From positions 9,057,579 through 9,121,578 of the forward strand of contig CM059975.1 of the NCBI GenBank assembly GCA_030490835.1: a stretch of DNA of 64,000 nucleotides, in the 5' to 3' direction. Made by a program: the position numbers and the translations under genes. Each line of letters opens with the position of its first letter. Within the stretch, counting starts at the first letter, position 1. This document shows positions 34,070 to 46,097 of the stretch, piece after piece. Origin of the DNA: Annona cherimola. Lineage: Eukaryota; Streptophyta; Magnoliopsida; Magnoliales; Annonaceae. Under the pieces are notes generated by a model. That model saw nothing but the letters and a program-made list of their open reading frames with translations, was not told where the DNA came from and made no database searches.

Positions 34070-36158
34070 GTGGTAAAAATAAATTGAATAGAATAATTTT
34101 TAAAAATGAGATGTGATATCACAAGGTAAAACGAGAATGTAGTAAAAATAAATAGAACAGCAATATGAAAAGACACAAGAATTATTAAATATAATAGTAA
34201 AAGTGTAAAAAGTAATGTGGTTAAGTAATTAAGATGTTATATTATAGCAAGAAGTAAATTTTAAAGAGTGTAAAATTGTATTTTTTCCATTCCCACCAAT
34301 CACGAATGCTAAACGCTCATTAGTTACAAACTTTTTTGCCTTTTTTCTCGTCAACACTTTATTCCTTTATAAACAAACAAAAAATTTTAAATAATATCTT
34401 GCCTGGTCGAAAAGTCACAGTTTAAATCATTCAAAATATATATCGTTTCTAATTTTTGCTCAGTGAATGTAAATTTAAACAATGTATCAATGTGATACCT
34501 TGCTCTCGAAAAATTCAATATCGATGAAAAGTATGTTTTAAACTTTTTTTTATAAAATTTTTGTAATAAAAAGTTTTCAAGTGTTCGACTATGCCATTTA
34601 AAAAATGTTTTTACGAATAATTGTGTTTAGTCAAAATACTAAAGGTACTTTAAGTAAAATTACCAAAGAAGAGGTGCAGAAGCGATTTTAAAATTTGAAT
34701 TCTTTTATGAGTAGAAATATTTCTGGTTATGTATTGTGTGAAATTGGGAAATTTTAAAATACCATATTAACAATCGTTAGAAATAATTTATATCAACAAA
34801 AATTTTAATCGATTCAAATTTCTAAAGTAATTTTACTTCTACATCTAATTAAATTGCATTCTATTTCTAAGCTTATAATTCTAAGTTCACTAGAACACTA
34901 AGTTTGTGAAATAACTGATTTGAAACAACAACAATATTGAACTCTGTGGGTAACCGGGTTCAATTTAAGTGCGACCTAATTTAAAATGTTGAGTATATAT
35001 GACTTTTTTTTGTCAAAAATGGTCATACAACATTTTAAATGTCTTGAGAATGACTCTAGAGGCAATGACTATGGCAACTGACTTTTTTATTCGATCAAAA
35101 CTAATAGATAATAATCTCCATCTTTAAAAAAATGACAATCTTTATAAATATATATCTATTTCAGATTTCAAAAATCGTATATCTATAAAATTTGTAAACA
35201 AATATTATCTTCAGAATTTTAAATAGACATACATTGATAAATACCATTATTAATTTGGATTCAATGAAAACTCAACCCGCATGTGGTTCGTATTTAATCA
35301 AAATGTTTTACGATAGGTTAGAATCTCTCAATTGGAAAAATACGTTATATGAATTTTTTTGTTTCATACTGAAATCATTCACACTGGTCACCGGGTTAGA
35401 ACGTTTTTATATCTCGGGTTAGAATTATCTTGAAACGATTTACGATTGATTAATTTTAAAAATAAATTTAATATATATGTAACGTATTCTCGGAGTTTTG
35501 AAAAATCTTTAGCAGATTATAATTTAATTTATAGAATGACTTTGCAACGAATTAGACTGAAACAGTTATTTTAGAATATTTTTAATGATTACAATTTTTT
35601 AAATGGTATGAGATATATTCGAGTGTTCCAAAAATATTTTAAAAATCAAAACGATTTATATCATGTTGTAGTTTTTGAAAAGAATTTTAATATAAGAAAA
35701 TCTACAGCCAATTTAAGATGGTTTCAACACGTTAAAATAGTTTATAATAATTTAGACTTATTTTGACATGGTTTAAAATATACCGAATTTTTTAGAATTC
35801 ATTTTATATGTATTAGAACGATTCGAACTTATTTTCGTAATTGTGTTATTTTTAAGCATCCGACTGGCAAACTAGTAAGCCATTCATGCACACATGAAAT
35901 TCAAAGTTTTTGATAAATACATGAAAATCAATTTTAATAGAAATCTATTACTTCGCAGCTTATATGGATGGGTATGCGACGAGGATGAGAATAAATATAG
36001 CACTTTACAAAGAATACTTCTCCGGTTATAAAAAATAACAACTATCTTCTTATTTTCATGCAATTTTAAAAAAATTACATTGGTAACTTTTTTTTGATGA
36101 ACTCTCTTTCTCTCTATTTTAATAATCTACGCGCAACTTTTTCATTCGCAAGCCAAAC
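34070..36158. other. Intergenic, AT-rich, no gene
   Basis: Uniformly AT-rich. I see no gene, no clear transposon termini and no notable repeats beyond the continuation of the RTE target repeat (to about 34170). Confidence 0.6.
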
Positions 36159-36186
36159 AAAACTCTTTTTTTTTTTTTTTTTTTTT

Positions 36187-36510
36187 AACCAATCGAGGCT
36201 GGCTCGGTTGGTCGTCAGCAGCGGCGTAGCACAGGCTTCTGCGGCTGGCGGGGGATCGAATCCCATACGGGATTTCGGTCCCAAATTGATGGGCGTGGGA
36301 GCATGGTGGTCTCCCGGGTGGAAAAAAAAGTGGGAGCAGGTGGTTTCCCGAGTGGAAAAAGTGAGGTGGTCTCCCAGGTGGCTGTTGGAAGCTGTGTCTT
36401 CCAGATTTCTTTGGGACGTTATGTGTCTCCAGATTTGTAAGAATGTCTCAGATCTTCAAGTATAATATGTGTTGAGATACATGTAATTATATACCAAAAA
36501 AAAAAAAAAA
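36187..36510 (+). mobile_element. tRNA-derived SINE with different head
   Basis: Head AACCAATCGAGGCTGGCTCG with an A-box-like TGGCTCGGTTGG and a B-box GGGGATCGAATCCC. The middle contains repeats of GGTGG-TCTCCCGGGTGG (three imperfect copies). The 3' third matches the SINE at 30064-30350 (TTCCAGATTTCTTTGG, TTTGTAAGAATGTCTCAGA, AATATGTGTTGAGATAC) and ends in poly-A. AAAACTC followed by a T tract occurs on both sides (from 36159, and from about 36509 to 36524), a probable ~17-bp target duplication. Confidence 0.85.
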
Positions 36511-36625
36511 ACTCTTTTTTTTTTCCGCTGCAGTGAAGATGCTCGCATGCAGTTTGCCATTTTCATGGTTAGCCCTCTTTAACGGGAGTTTTATAATTTT
36601 TTCCAGTCTCGTGAGGGTTTATACA

Positions 36626-36894
36626 GGTTGTGTTTGGGAACGAATAAAATTTTTGATGAAAAGTTATAAAGAGCAGAAGTTATCAAATGATGTGAGATGA
36701 TAGGAGTAATGATAAAAAATAAATAAGATAAAGTTGAAATAAATAAGTTAGTTGTGTTGGTAGTTGTGATTGAAAAGTAGGATAGTTGTATAGAAAAATA
36801 TAAAGAAATGATTAAAAAATAAAATTATTGTGGAGAGTAAAAAATTTTAAATTGAAAAATTTTAATTTAACTTCTCCTCGTTACCAAACAAACC
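36626..36894. mobile_element. Tourist-like MITE copy
   Basis: Starts GGTTGTGTTTGGGAACG and ends TTACCAAACAAACC, with the family interior (TTATCAAATGATGTGAGATG, GTAGGATAGTTGTATAG). ACA before and TGT after extend the inverted repeat. No clear 3-bp direct duplication remains. Confidence 0.75.
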
Positions 36895-37608
36895 TGTAAT
36901 AAAAAAGATTTCACTCGATGATATGAGTGTACGAATGTGCTCCGTTGATGCGACTGTGTATATATATATATATATATATTTTTTTTTTATTAAAAAAAAA
37001 ATTGTTATACGAGCGCTAAACGGGCCCGAAGGCCCCGAACACAAACACGAGCGAAAACCGCGGACGCGGGTGCCACGCTGCTGCGACAGACAGTCGACGG
37101 ATATCAAATCTCAGTAGTCCGCTGGAGCAATGAATAACTGCTCAGTCGGAAGGTTCGCCGCCCTCGGGGAACTTCTACCGAATGCTATTTTCGCGTCGTC
37201 TTCAGAACACGCCGGCATTATAGAAGTGAGAGGGGGAGGGTCCTCGGCAGTTACACGAGGGAGAACGAAAAGCGAAAAGAAAAAAATTTGCTTGGAAGTG
37301 TCGAACTGTATGAAAAGAAGGACAGAATCTTGTCTTCCTCGATTTTCAGCATTCTGAAAAACGAAGAAGATCCAAAAACGGGTGAAGGAACCTTCCAGCG
37401 GCATACATCAGCACGTTCATATTCGAAGCGTTCTTGCGATGGGAACTTCCATGAATCCTCCGCAGCTCCCCCCACTTCAATCTCAACTCAGCAATCCTCG
37501 CGTTTCGGTTTCGGTTTCTGTTTCTGCTTAGAATTTCAATCGGCGCGTCGGATTCGTCCGTTTCCGAGCTAGGGAGGAGGTTTCATTCGAAGATACAAGG
37601 ACGGGAAG
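36895..37608. promoter_or_regulatory. Upstream region of the CIPK23-like gene
   Basis: Contains a (TA)n microsatellite at about 36959-36978 followed by a GC-richer segment from 37010 on (CGGGCCCGAAGGCCCCG), and purine-rich sequence 37250-37400. Likely promoter and 5' leader. No TATA box was placed with confidence. The short open frames on both strands are not believed coding. Confidence 0.45.
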
Positions 37609-37723
37609 ATGAACGTGAAGAAGTCTCAGGTGTGGCAGCCCTGCAACAGGAAGAGATCTTGACAGCTGTGGTTGGGGAGGACCAGTCATGGAGGCAGTTC
37701 TGTCATTTACAGCCGATAATTGA
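37609..37723 (+). promoter_or_regulatory. Two upstream ORFs before the kinase start
   Basis: If the transcript starts upstream of 37600, two short ORFs precede the kinase ATG: 37609-37662 (17 codons, beginning MNVKKSQVWQ) and 37688-37723 (11 codons, MEAVLSFTADN). Both end before the main start. They could dampen translation. That they are transcribed is assumed, not shown. Confidence 0.4.
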
Positions 37724-37784
37724 GGCGCTGCGTCAGTAAAGCAGAAATCTGTAGAGTGCTGTTGCTGTGCTGGAGAGGAGGAGG

Positions 37785-40700
37785 ATGAGCGGCGAAGTAG
37801 GAGGTGGCCCCCGCCCGACGGGGAGGACGAGGGTGGGAAGGTACGAGCTGGGGCGGACGCTGGGGGAAGGGACGTTCGCGAAGGTGAAGTTTGCAAGGAA
37901 TGTGGAGACGGGGGAAAATGTCGCCATCAAAATTCTCGACAAGGAGAAGGTTCTCAAGCACAAGATGATTGGCCAGGTGATTATTCCCCTTGCCTTTGCC
38001 TTCCGGTGTTTCTCTCTCCTGTTTTTAATTTAGGAATGTGGTGGAGTTTGGTAATTCATAGGCAGCAGGCGTGTGTATTCGTTGCTAGTTTTATTCTAAA
38101 CAATCACAAAAGTTGCTGCCTTCTTTGTGCTTAATGGAAGATCGGTTATTTGGGCCTCGCCTGCATATTGGAATAGACCATTATTTGGTTTCTGACAGTG
38201 TGGATCACTTGGCTCTCTTCCATTCCGATAACGCCACACAAGTAGCAAGTTGGCTGGAAGATGCAAGGCAGGACCAGTTTTCATCTTGGTGCCTGATGGG
38301 TTCTTTTGATGGTCGACATAATCGGGAGGGGCTATCCTTTGGGATCCCAATTTTCATGGGTACCTTGGGTTGGTGGATGCGATGAGAATTACAGCAGTTT
38401 CCTGATTGTTATAGGGTGAAACTGATGGAAATGAAATGAAGCAAAATTCAATCGTCTCATGAAACTAATGTTAATTTGGCAATTTCTTCACATCATATAT
38501 TAAACTTTCACAGGTCCTTTCTTTAAATGAGATTTTCACAGGTCCGTTTGACGCTAGCGTGAAATTTTTAACGGATAAAGTTAATACCAAATTTATAAAG
38601 GTATCTTCCTTTTGTCCTTGCAGATCAAGCGTGAAATTTCCACCATGAAGTTGATTAGACATCCAAACGTTGTAAGGATGTATGAGGTGAGACAGCAGTT
38701 CATTTCTTCCTTTGTTTACTTGACTAGATACTATCTTTTGTGATTTTGATGCTTCCATTTTCAACATCCTGGATGTCAAGGAATTCTTTCGTAATTATTT
38801 GCATCTAGAAAAATGTGAATTCCTTTTTCGTAAAGAAATACTAGAAATTTTGGTATTTATCACTTCGAAATTGCTTGAACCAAGAATTTCCTTTGGAATG
38901 TTACAGGCTTCTTTTATGTTGTCAGGCTATAATGATTGCTGTTGGTGTAGGTGATGGCTAGCAAGACAAAGATATACATCGTACTCGAATATGTAACTGG
39001 CGGTGAACTGTTTGGAAAAATTGTAAGTTTTTTTTTTATGGAAGACAAAATTGTAAGATTTGATATGTTGATTTCTATCTTATTTTTGTACTATCCGTGG
39101 ATGTTATGCCCTGTGTGAATGTTTCTACTCATTATATTCTTTCTTTTAGACTAATCATGGAAGGCTGAAGGAAGATGAAGCAAGGAAGTATTTTCAGCAG
39201 CTCATAAATGCTGTAGATTACTGTCATAGCAGAGGTGTCTTCCATCGAGATCTGAAGGTAATTTGGATTCGTATTTGACGTTAAAAGTTCCAATATGTCA
39301 ATTCACACTCATTAACTTGTCTAGAATGATATGTAGCTGATCAGGTCTTTTGTTGCTTGTTGCCTGCTCTGTTACAGCCAGAAAATCTGCTGTTGGATTC
39401 CAGTGGTATTCTTAAGATTTCAGATTTTGGACTCAGTGCATTACCTCAGCAAGTTCGAGTAAGTATGACACAATTGTCTGTTCCATCTTGTTAGAATTTT
39501 GGATGTCAGAATTTTGTTCCACCAATCTGCTCTATCATAAACTGTTTTAGAGTAGGTATGAAATATGTAGAAAACACTATTGTGGAAAAGCTAAAATTAT
39601 GATCCAATTATGCATTGCATGTCAAAGTGGTTGGCTACTAGCGCCTTCAGCCATTTGGAACTGAATCTTGCCAGTCAAGTTAGATGTCCTTTTTTCTAAT
39701 GCTTTTGGTACAGGCAGATGGATTGCTCCATACAACATGTGGCACACCAAATTATGTTGCTCCAGAGGTAATTTTGTATTTTCTTTCAAGACGCATTTGG
39801 CATAAAACGTTCATATTTTTCCTTCATAAGTGCATTGTCTGAAATCCTGGTTCTGCATTTCATGTTGTTCAGGTGATTGGCAACAAAGGATATGATGGGG
39901 CTCAGGCAGATCTGTGGTCATGTGGGGTAATCCTTTTTGTCCTTATGGCTGGCTACTTGCCTTTTGAAGAAACCAACTTGATGTCATTATATAAGAAGGT
40001 GAATTTTGATCTGTGAGCCTCATGCATACCTACAAATTCGTCTTCTATTTTGTCTGTGTGAATTTATTTGCATTTTTTGCAGATTAGTAAAGCAGATTTC
40101 ACTTGTCCTTCATGGTTCTCAACCAGTGCAAAGAAGCTAATCAAAAGGATTCTGGACCCAAATCCTTTGACTGTAAGAATTCTATCTTTTGTTGTGAGTT
40201 GTTATGACTGTCGTTAGGGTGATCAACAAGCCAACCTTTTTGTTGTTTGAATCAGCACAAGATTTGTGCATGCAAGATGTTAGGTTATATGATGCACGTT
40301 GTTACTCGCTAGCACAAGCCAAACCACGCTTATTACTGAGCCAGCGTAGAGAGTCAAGTGAGACTTTGAGCTCGACTCATCTGTATAACCAATAACGGAT
40401 TTCGACAAGTGAGCTCAGCTTGTGAACTTGGTCGGTTGGCTTGTTTGTATCCATGTACCATTCTGGAAGCTTAAGCAGAGAATGTATGAAAATTATAGCC
40501 AGTTTCTTTTGAATATTAATTCAGTTAAATCGTATCAGTCTAGAACTATACAAGAGCCAGATGTGCGGCTGACATCATGGACATGTCTACATCAGGAATA
40601 TGCACATCACATTCTCTGTTGGTGAAGTGGTGTCAAACTGTTTTGTGCATCTATAATGCATACCCAGGACTTGTTTACTTCCTGTATGAGTTTAGACACG

Positions 40701-42134
40701 CTGATTATTCTGTTGATACACATGCAGAGGATTACATTTCCTGAAGTCATCGAAAATGAGTGGTTTAAGAAAGGATATAAGCCACTTTGTTTTGACACTG
40801 ATGATATGAGCACTGTGCACGATGTGGATGCTATTTTTGATGAATCTGAGGTAAAATAGTTTAAAATAATTTATGGTGGAATAAATTTTACTTAATTGTG
40901 TATGTTTACTATCTGAATGTTTATGTTGTTTTAGGAACCTAGAAACCGCATTGTTGAAAGAAAAGAAGAAAAACCAGTGATGATGAATGCGTTTGAGCTT
41001 ATTTCTAAATCTCAGGGCCTCAATCTAGGCATTTTATTTGAAAAACCAATGGTAAGTTAACGGTTTGTGCATGCATATGCTGGTGTATGAAAGCTAGTAT
41101 TCATCTTCTTAACTGTGATAAATGATGATAGGGTGTCTTCAAAAGGGAAACAAGATTTGCATCAAACTGTTCTGCAAGTGAGATCATATCAAAGATAGAG
41201 GAGACTGCTGGACCTTTGGGTTTCCATGTGAAGAAAAATAATTTCAAGGTTTTTATATTTTCTGTCTCACGATCCTTATCAAAAATGTCCTTCCATTCTA
41301 TCTTTTATCACTATTGATTGTCCTACTTCACTGAGTTTTAGATCTTTCTGACTAACAGTGTGAAGGACTTTGTAGTCAAAAACCTATCCTATTTATATAT
41401 GTAGTACACGAGTCTCTTATGAGAAAATGTATTTTTTGTATTTCTCAAATACAGATGAGGCTTCAAGGCTCCAAAACTGGAAGAAAGGGGCCACTGTCAA
41501 TTGCCACAGAGGTACCTCTCTTTCTAGTGTGCATATTCATGGAAAACAGGAGCATGGTATGTATCCAAATCTGTTGAACTGAGATATCATATTCACGCAT
41601 TTCATGTTTCCTGTTGTAGATCTTTGAGGTAGCTCCTTCCCTGTACATGGTTGAGCTTCGCAAATCCAATGGTGACACGATAGAGTTCAACTCGGTATGA
41701 TATATCAATTGAAGGAAGATTAATGCTCAATTGCTCACTGCTAGATCTCAAGATTCAGTATTAGAAACTAAAACAATTACCCATTAGTATTCCAAACTGC
41801 GAACTGGAGAATTCTTCTCTGGGCATTGCTGCTGCTAGTTGGGGAATGGATAAAACTCTGCTGTCCCCAATTTGTTGGCATTGATAATAAATATATAAGC
41901 CTATAAACAAAATCAGCCCATTCCTATGATGCCAGCCAACCCACCACCTATGGGCTGGTTTATCAATGATCCAGATCTCATCATTTGTGGATTGTAGCAG
42001 GAGGAATACTCAAAATGCAATGAACCTCTCATATAATTTCTGGTTTTGTGCTGCATTTTCAGTTTTACAATAGCCTCTCAAAGGGCCTCAAGGATGTGGT
42101 TTGGAAATCAGGGGAGGCGGTGGTAGGGAATTGA
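37785..42134 (+). CDS. CIPK23: CIPK23-like CBL-interacting protein kinase
   Basis: Ser/Thr kinase recruited by calcium-loaded CBL proteins to membranes, where family members activate K+ and nitrate transporters. Fourteen exons, all GT-AG and joined in phase 0: 37785-37976, 38624-38686, 38951-39022, 39150-39257, 39378-39458, 39714-39767, 39873-39998, 40083-40172, 40728-40850, 40935-41051, 41132-41248, 41455-41511, 41620-41694, 42063-42134; product 448 aa. Gly-loop GEGTFAKV at 27-34, Lys49, HRDLKPEN with Asp143, DFG at 161-163, activation loop to APE at 188-190. The CBL-binding NAF motif (MNAFELIS) has Asn321, and a C-terminal phosphatase-interaction region follows, ending [13 protein letters not shown]. 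Intron-rich structure and phrases such as [25 protein letters not shown] and DVDAIFD place it nearest CIPK23 among the 3/9/23 group, from memory. Oddities are GGELFGKI (usually Asp) and FHRD (usually Tyr). The upstream in-frame GTG extension to 37767 is rejected. Confidence 0.95.
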
Positions 42135-42950
42135 TGTCAGCTAGCATTGCAATTACAGCAGCAAAGCCATCGTCTTTTCCCTAAATATGCATGGAGCATG
42201 CATGTTTTTCCCCCACCCATAATTGCTTAGTTGCTAGAAACGTTGATCACTGGGTGGTAAACTCAAGTAGCGTTCATTGGCTCAGACTCTGTTGCTGACT
42301 GTCAAGTATATTGGATCCACGGACACCCAAAGGCAAGTATCTTGAACGTGAATGTATCTGCAAACGTTCAGTTGTCATGCATGGTGTAAGGAAACAAATG
42401 GGTTGATGTGTGAAATGTATTTGCAATACAAACAGTGCTGTGAATTGCAGTTACAATAGATAGATGCTAGTTACCGCAAACTATTCCTGGACCTGCTTCC
42501 AGTCTTTGTTTTGTTGGATGACTTCCAGCTTTTTCTCGACAGTTCTTAACTGACCACGACCTATGTTTGAGTATTTCAAAGTAACCACAGTCACCAAAAT
42601 GGAATGTTCCTTGTCAGTTTTTTCCCATAAAACATTTGTATTAGTATGTGTAATTCGTGAAATGGATTTTTCAAAAAAGGAAAGCTGGAGTTGGTGTCTC
42701 TATCAAATAAATCAGGAGCAATATTGCGATTTTCAGTTTCGGTGTTCACTTGACATGCTCTCACAATGATCCAAGCAGCGAAATTAGGTGTATAATGAGT
42801 TGAAAACTGTCTCGACAGTAGCACCATCTGTAGCTTGTTTCTAATATTTTCAAGTATTCCAAAATACTGAGGATTCGGATAGCATGACTGAATCCAAGCA
42901 CGAATCAATGACTTCTTTCTGCCGAACCTAGTAGCAAAAAGGGGCTTCCA
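42135..42950 (+). other. 3' UTR and downstream flank of the kinase gene
   Basis: Non-coding after the TGA. A possible poly-A signal AATAAA is at 42706. The GC-richer patch at 42935-43060 (GGGGTGAGGTGTGGGGG, CCCAGTCGGGGTACC) is unidentified. Confidence 0.4.
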
Positions 42951-43074
42951 GCTGGGGTGAGGTGTGGGGGTGGCACCGAGCCCTGCTTCCCTTGGCCCTT
43001 AGAACAGGGCTTCTTTTTCGGGTGTCCCAGTCGGGGTACCTTCCCCAATGCTTCGCCTGATAGGTTAGATGTAT

Positions 43075-43225
43075 GGGTGGTTGTTTGGAAAATAGATAGG
43101 TTAGATGTATATTGTTTGGAAAATTGAAAAGTAAAATAATTATATAGAAAGAAATGAAAAAATAATTAAAAATAAGGTGATTGTGGAATGAGAAGTTTTA
43201 GATTGAAAATTTTTATATATTAATA
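43075..43225. mobile_element. Truncated Tourist-like MITE relic
   Basis: AAATAGATAGGTTAGATGTA, then TTGAAAAGTAAAATAATTAT and TTTTAGATTGAAAATTTTTA are family interior sequence. The phrase GATAGGTTAGATGTAT occurs twice (about 43059 and 43097), suggesting a local duplication. Termini are missing. Confidence 0.55.
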
Positions 43226-43953
43226 ATCATTTTCTAATTTTTTCCTCATTTGTTGTCTATATATCTTTTATTCTTGTCCCCAAAAAACTTGCTATTTCTA
43301 CCATATGAAACCTTAACCTATATGTTTGAGTTCTATTTTTTTCTGATCCTTTTTGTTTCTTTCTGTTTATCTATCGAAAGGGAAGTGTTGAGAGAAGTTC
43401 GCTTACTGCCACGGTCGTTTTGTGACGAGGGATAGACAATTGCCAAATTAATTTTCTAAGGTTGGATCTTCAAATTTTATACCTTCTGAGGCCAGGATAG
43501 GTTTAAAGAAACTAAAAAAATAAACAAAGGGTCCTGTTATCTTGCAACTGTTAGTAACTTAATTAAGCTGTGGCTAGCTGTCGAACTTCTTTTTTTTTTT
43601 TATTTTTTATCGTATATTTAAACCGGAGCAAAATCCTTTCACGTACTCAATTATAGGGTGCAACTGGAATTCATTAAACTTAGATTTTCCTCAACCCTAA
43701 TTCTAGACCTATGTGAAAAATCTAAATCCTAGCTCTAACTATATAAAACTAGAACTCTGAATTTATTTATGTAAATTGTGTTTGAGTTAAGATTCGGATT
43801 GATAACTTCCGTTAAAGTTAAGAGCAACAAGTTTGAAAGTTCATATAAATATAAATAAATATAGCATCTAAATGAAAATAATAACACGTGTCCCAATTAA
43901 ATTTAATAAAAAGTATAATAATATAACGTATTTTTAAGAGAAATTTTATCTTT
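43226..43953. other. Intergenic, no gene
   Basis: AT-rich. A poly-T run lies at 43591-43610. No open frame with a recognisable domain and no clear repeat boundaries. Confidence 0.55.
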
Positions 43954-44313
43954 AAAAAGTGATTCTATTAACCCGAGTTACACAAATGCATAGCTTAACC
44001 CACTTTAAAAAATCCATTTACAATACTTTTTTTCTTTGTTCTTTATACACTTGTTTATCTAAGTGTATTTAATATATAAATCAAGTTTTATTATTTTTGT
44101 ATATGTGTATATATTTTTTTGAGATTTTTAAACATCTATTTAAAATTTTCAAAAAATATATGCACATATCCTAAAATGGCAAAATTTAGTTTATATATTA
44201 AATACACTTATATAAACAAGTGCACGAAGAAAAAATAAAAATATTATAAATGAGTTTTTTTATTTGGGCTAAACGATGAACTTGCTTAACCCAGACTAAC
44301 TGGGTCATTCCTC
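43954..44313. mobile_element. Mutator-like MITE, 9-bp TSD
   Basis: Perfect TTTATCTTT direct repeats at 43945-43953 and 44314-44322. Ends AAAAAGTGATTCTATTAACC and (complement of the right end) GAGGAATGACCCAGTTAGT. Long inverted arms contain CTTGTTTATCTAAGTGTATT and its inverse. Same family as 5356-5752 and 49216-49614. Confidence 0.88.
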
Positions 44314-44509
44314 TTTATCTTTTCCTATAAAGGTAAATAAAAAAATCAACAAATATAAGTAAATAACATAGATATAAAAGTGACATAATTTACCCATAAT
44401 ATGATTTGATCATGGTAAACATCTTCACAAACAAAAATACAAACAACATAAAGCATAAAATAGAAAAAATATTATTTAAATCTTATATTACAATATATTT
44501 TATATTAAT

Positions 44510-45101
44510 GGTATGTTTGTTTAACAATAAAGCTTTTCAAACTAAAAATTTTTAATCTAAATCTGTTCATTCTTCATTACTACCTCATTTTTAATTATTT
44601 GTTTACATTTCTTATACAATTACTTTCAATCATTTTTACAAAAGCATCTATACAACTAACCAGTATATTTTAAGTTTATTATATTTATGTATAGTTTAAC
44701 TTTATCATTTTTACTCCTCCTTATTATCCCTATCATATAACATTATTTCCTTTAGGGTGCGTTTGGCAATGAGAAAAAAATGTCAACTTAAAACTTTTCA
44801 ATCTAAAACTTTTCACTCTCTATAATTATTATATTTTTTAATCATTTTTCACATTTTCCCATACAACTACCCTACTTTTCAATCATTTCTACATAACTAC
44901 CCATACAATTAACCTATCTATTTTAACTTTATTATCTTTACTCCTCATCATTACTCCTATCATATCACATCATTTGACAACTTTTACTCTCCAAAACTCT
45001 TCATCAAAAGTTTTATCCATTCCCAAACACACCCTTAATTTCAAAAACTTATACACCAAAATTTTTTTATTTAAAATTTTTATCATTTTCCAAGTACACT
45101 T
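44510..45101. mobile_element. Tourist-like MITE split by a family member
   Basis: Left part 44510-44754 (GGTATGTTTGTTTAAC onward) and right part 45036-45101 (ACCAAAATTTTTTTATTTAA to CCAAGTACACTT) together make one family-length element. They are separated by the 281-bp copy at 44755-45035, which is flanked by TTA. The host element is more diverged than the guest, as expected if it is older. Confidence 0.75.
44755..45035. mobile_element. Tourist-like MITE, TTA target duplication
   Basis: 281 bp. Starts GGGTGCGTTTGGCAATGAG and ends CATTCCCAAACACACCC, with TTA immediately on both sides (44752-44754 and 45036-45038). The best-preserved copy in the window. It sits inside an older copy of the same family. 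Confidence 0.92.
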
Positions 45102-45781
45102 TAAATATAAATAGAGAAGTCAAGTGCCTTGGGTTCAATGGCTAGGTTTGCTAGCAATCTAGTCCAAAATCGACTCCCTCATTATTTATTTTTAAAAAAA
45201 ATTATATATTTTTAAAAACTTGAAAATAAAAATATAAAATTTAGAATGCATTTGGGAAGTAATAAAACTTTTTAAAGAAATTTGATGTAAAATTTTTTAA
45301 ATTAGAGAAAATGATATGATATTATAGGAATAATTATTGAAAAATAGTGTAGTTGTATGAAAAATTATGAAGACATGATTAACAAGTAAGATAGTTATAT
45401 AGAAAATGTTATAAAATGATTGAAAAATATGGATAGTTGTCAAGAAAAAAATTTTAATTGAAAATTTTTAATTTAAAAAGTTTTGAGCTTAAATAAGCAG
45501 AAAAGAGATCCCATGCAGCTGGCCGCATAAGTTCCCATGTGTGTCCTACAATTTAACTCATTTTTTAATTTTTTATAAATGCAAAATTACAACAATGTTC
45601 TTGCATATAAAACTAAAAAAATATATAAATATGCCCAAAAATAATAAAACTTTGTTTGTAGATTAAATATACATAACTTTCTATGTCTATAAAAAAATAA
45701 AATTAGTTTAAATGGCTGGACACATATGGGCACCCATGTCGTCATCCGTATAGGATTATTGTCTAAACAAAGATATTCTTA
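45102..45781. other. MITE relic and AT-rich spacer
   Basis: About 45247-45495 is another degraded Tourist-like copy (GCATTTGGGAAGTAATAAAA; TGATTGAAAAATATGGATAG). The patches at 45120-45180 and 45510-45550 are less AT-rich and unidentified. Confidence 0.55.
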
Positions 45782-46039
45782 GGGTGTATTTGAGAAGTAA
45801 TAAAAATTTTGGATGAATTTTTGAAATGTGAGAAAATTGTGTAGTATAACAGATGTAATAATAAAGAATAAAGAGAATAAAGTTAAAATAAATAGATTTG
45901 TTACATAGGTAATTATATTTAAATGATTGAAAAGTATGATACTTTATATAAGAATGTGTGAATAAATAATTAAAAATAAGATAATTGTTAAGAGCGAAAA
46001 TTTTTGGTTAAAAAGTTTTATATTGAAACAAATAAATCC
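45782..46039. mobile_element. Tourist-like MITE, TTA target duplication
   Basis: 258 bp, from GGGTGTATTTGAGAAGTAAT to TTGAAACAAATAAATCC, with TTA on both sides (45779-45781 and 46040-46042). The right terminal repeat has drifted (AAACAAATAAATCC instead of AAACACACCC). Confidence 0.75.
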
Positions 46040-46097
46040 TTAGTTTATAAATTGATTTTTTTTTGCCCTACACATGCATAAAAATAAAAGTATAATA

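Noticed and set aside
37767..37784. Extension of the kinase frame to MLERRR
   Set aside because: It relies on a GTG codon. The ATG at 37785 gives the usual CIPK N-terminus.
37977..38033. Reading through the exon 1 donor of the kinase
   Set aside because: The donor GTGATT is used. Exon 2 ([16 protein letters not shown]) continues the kinase domain exactly.
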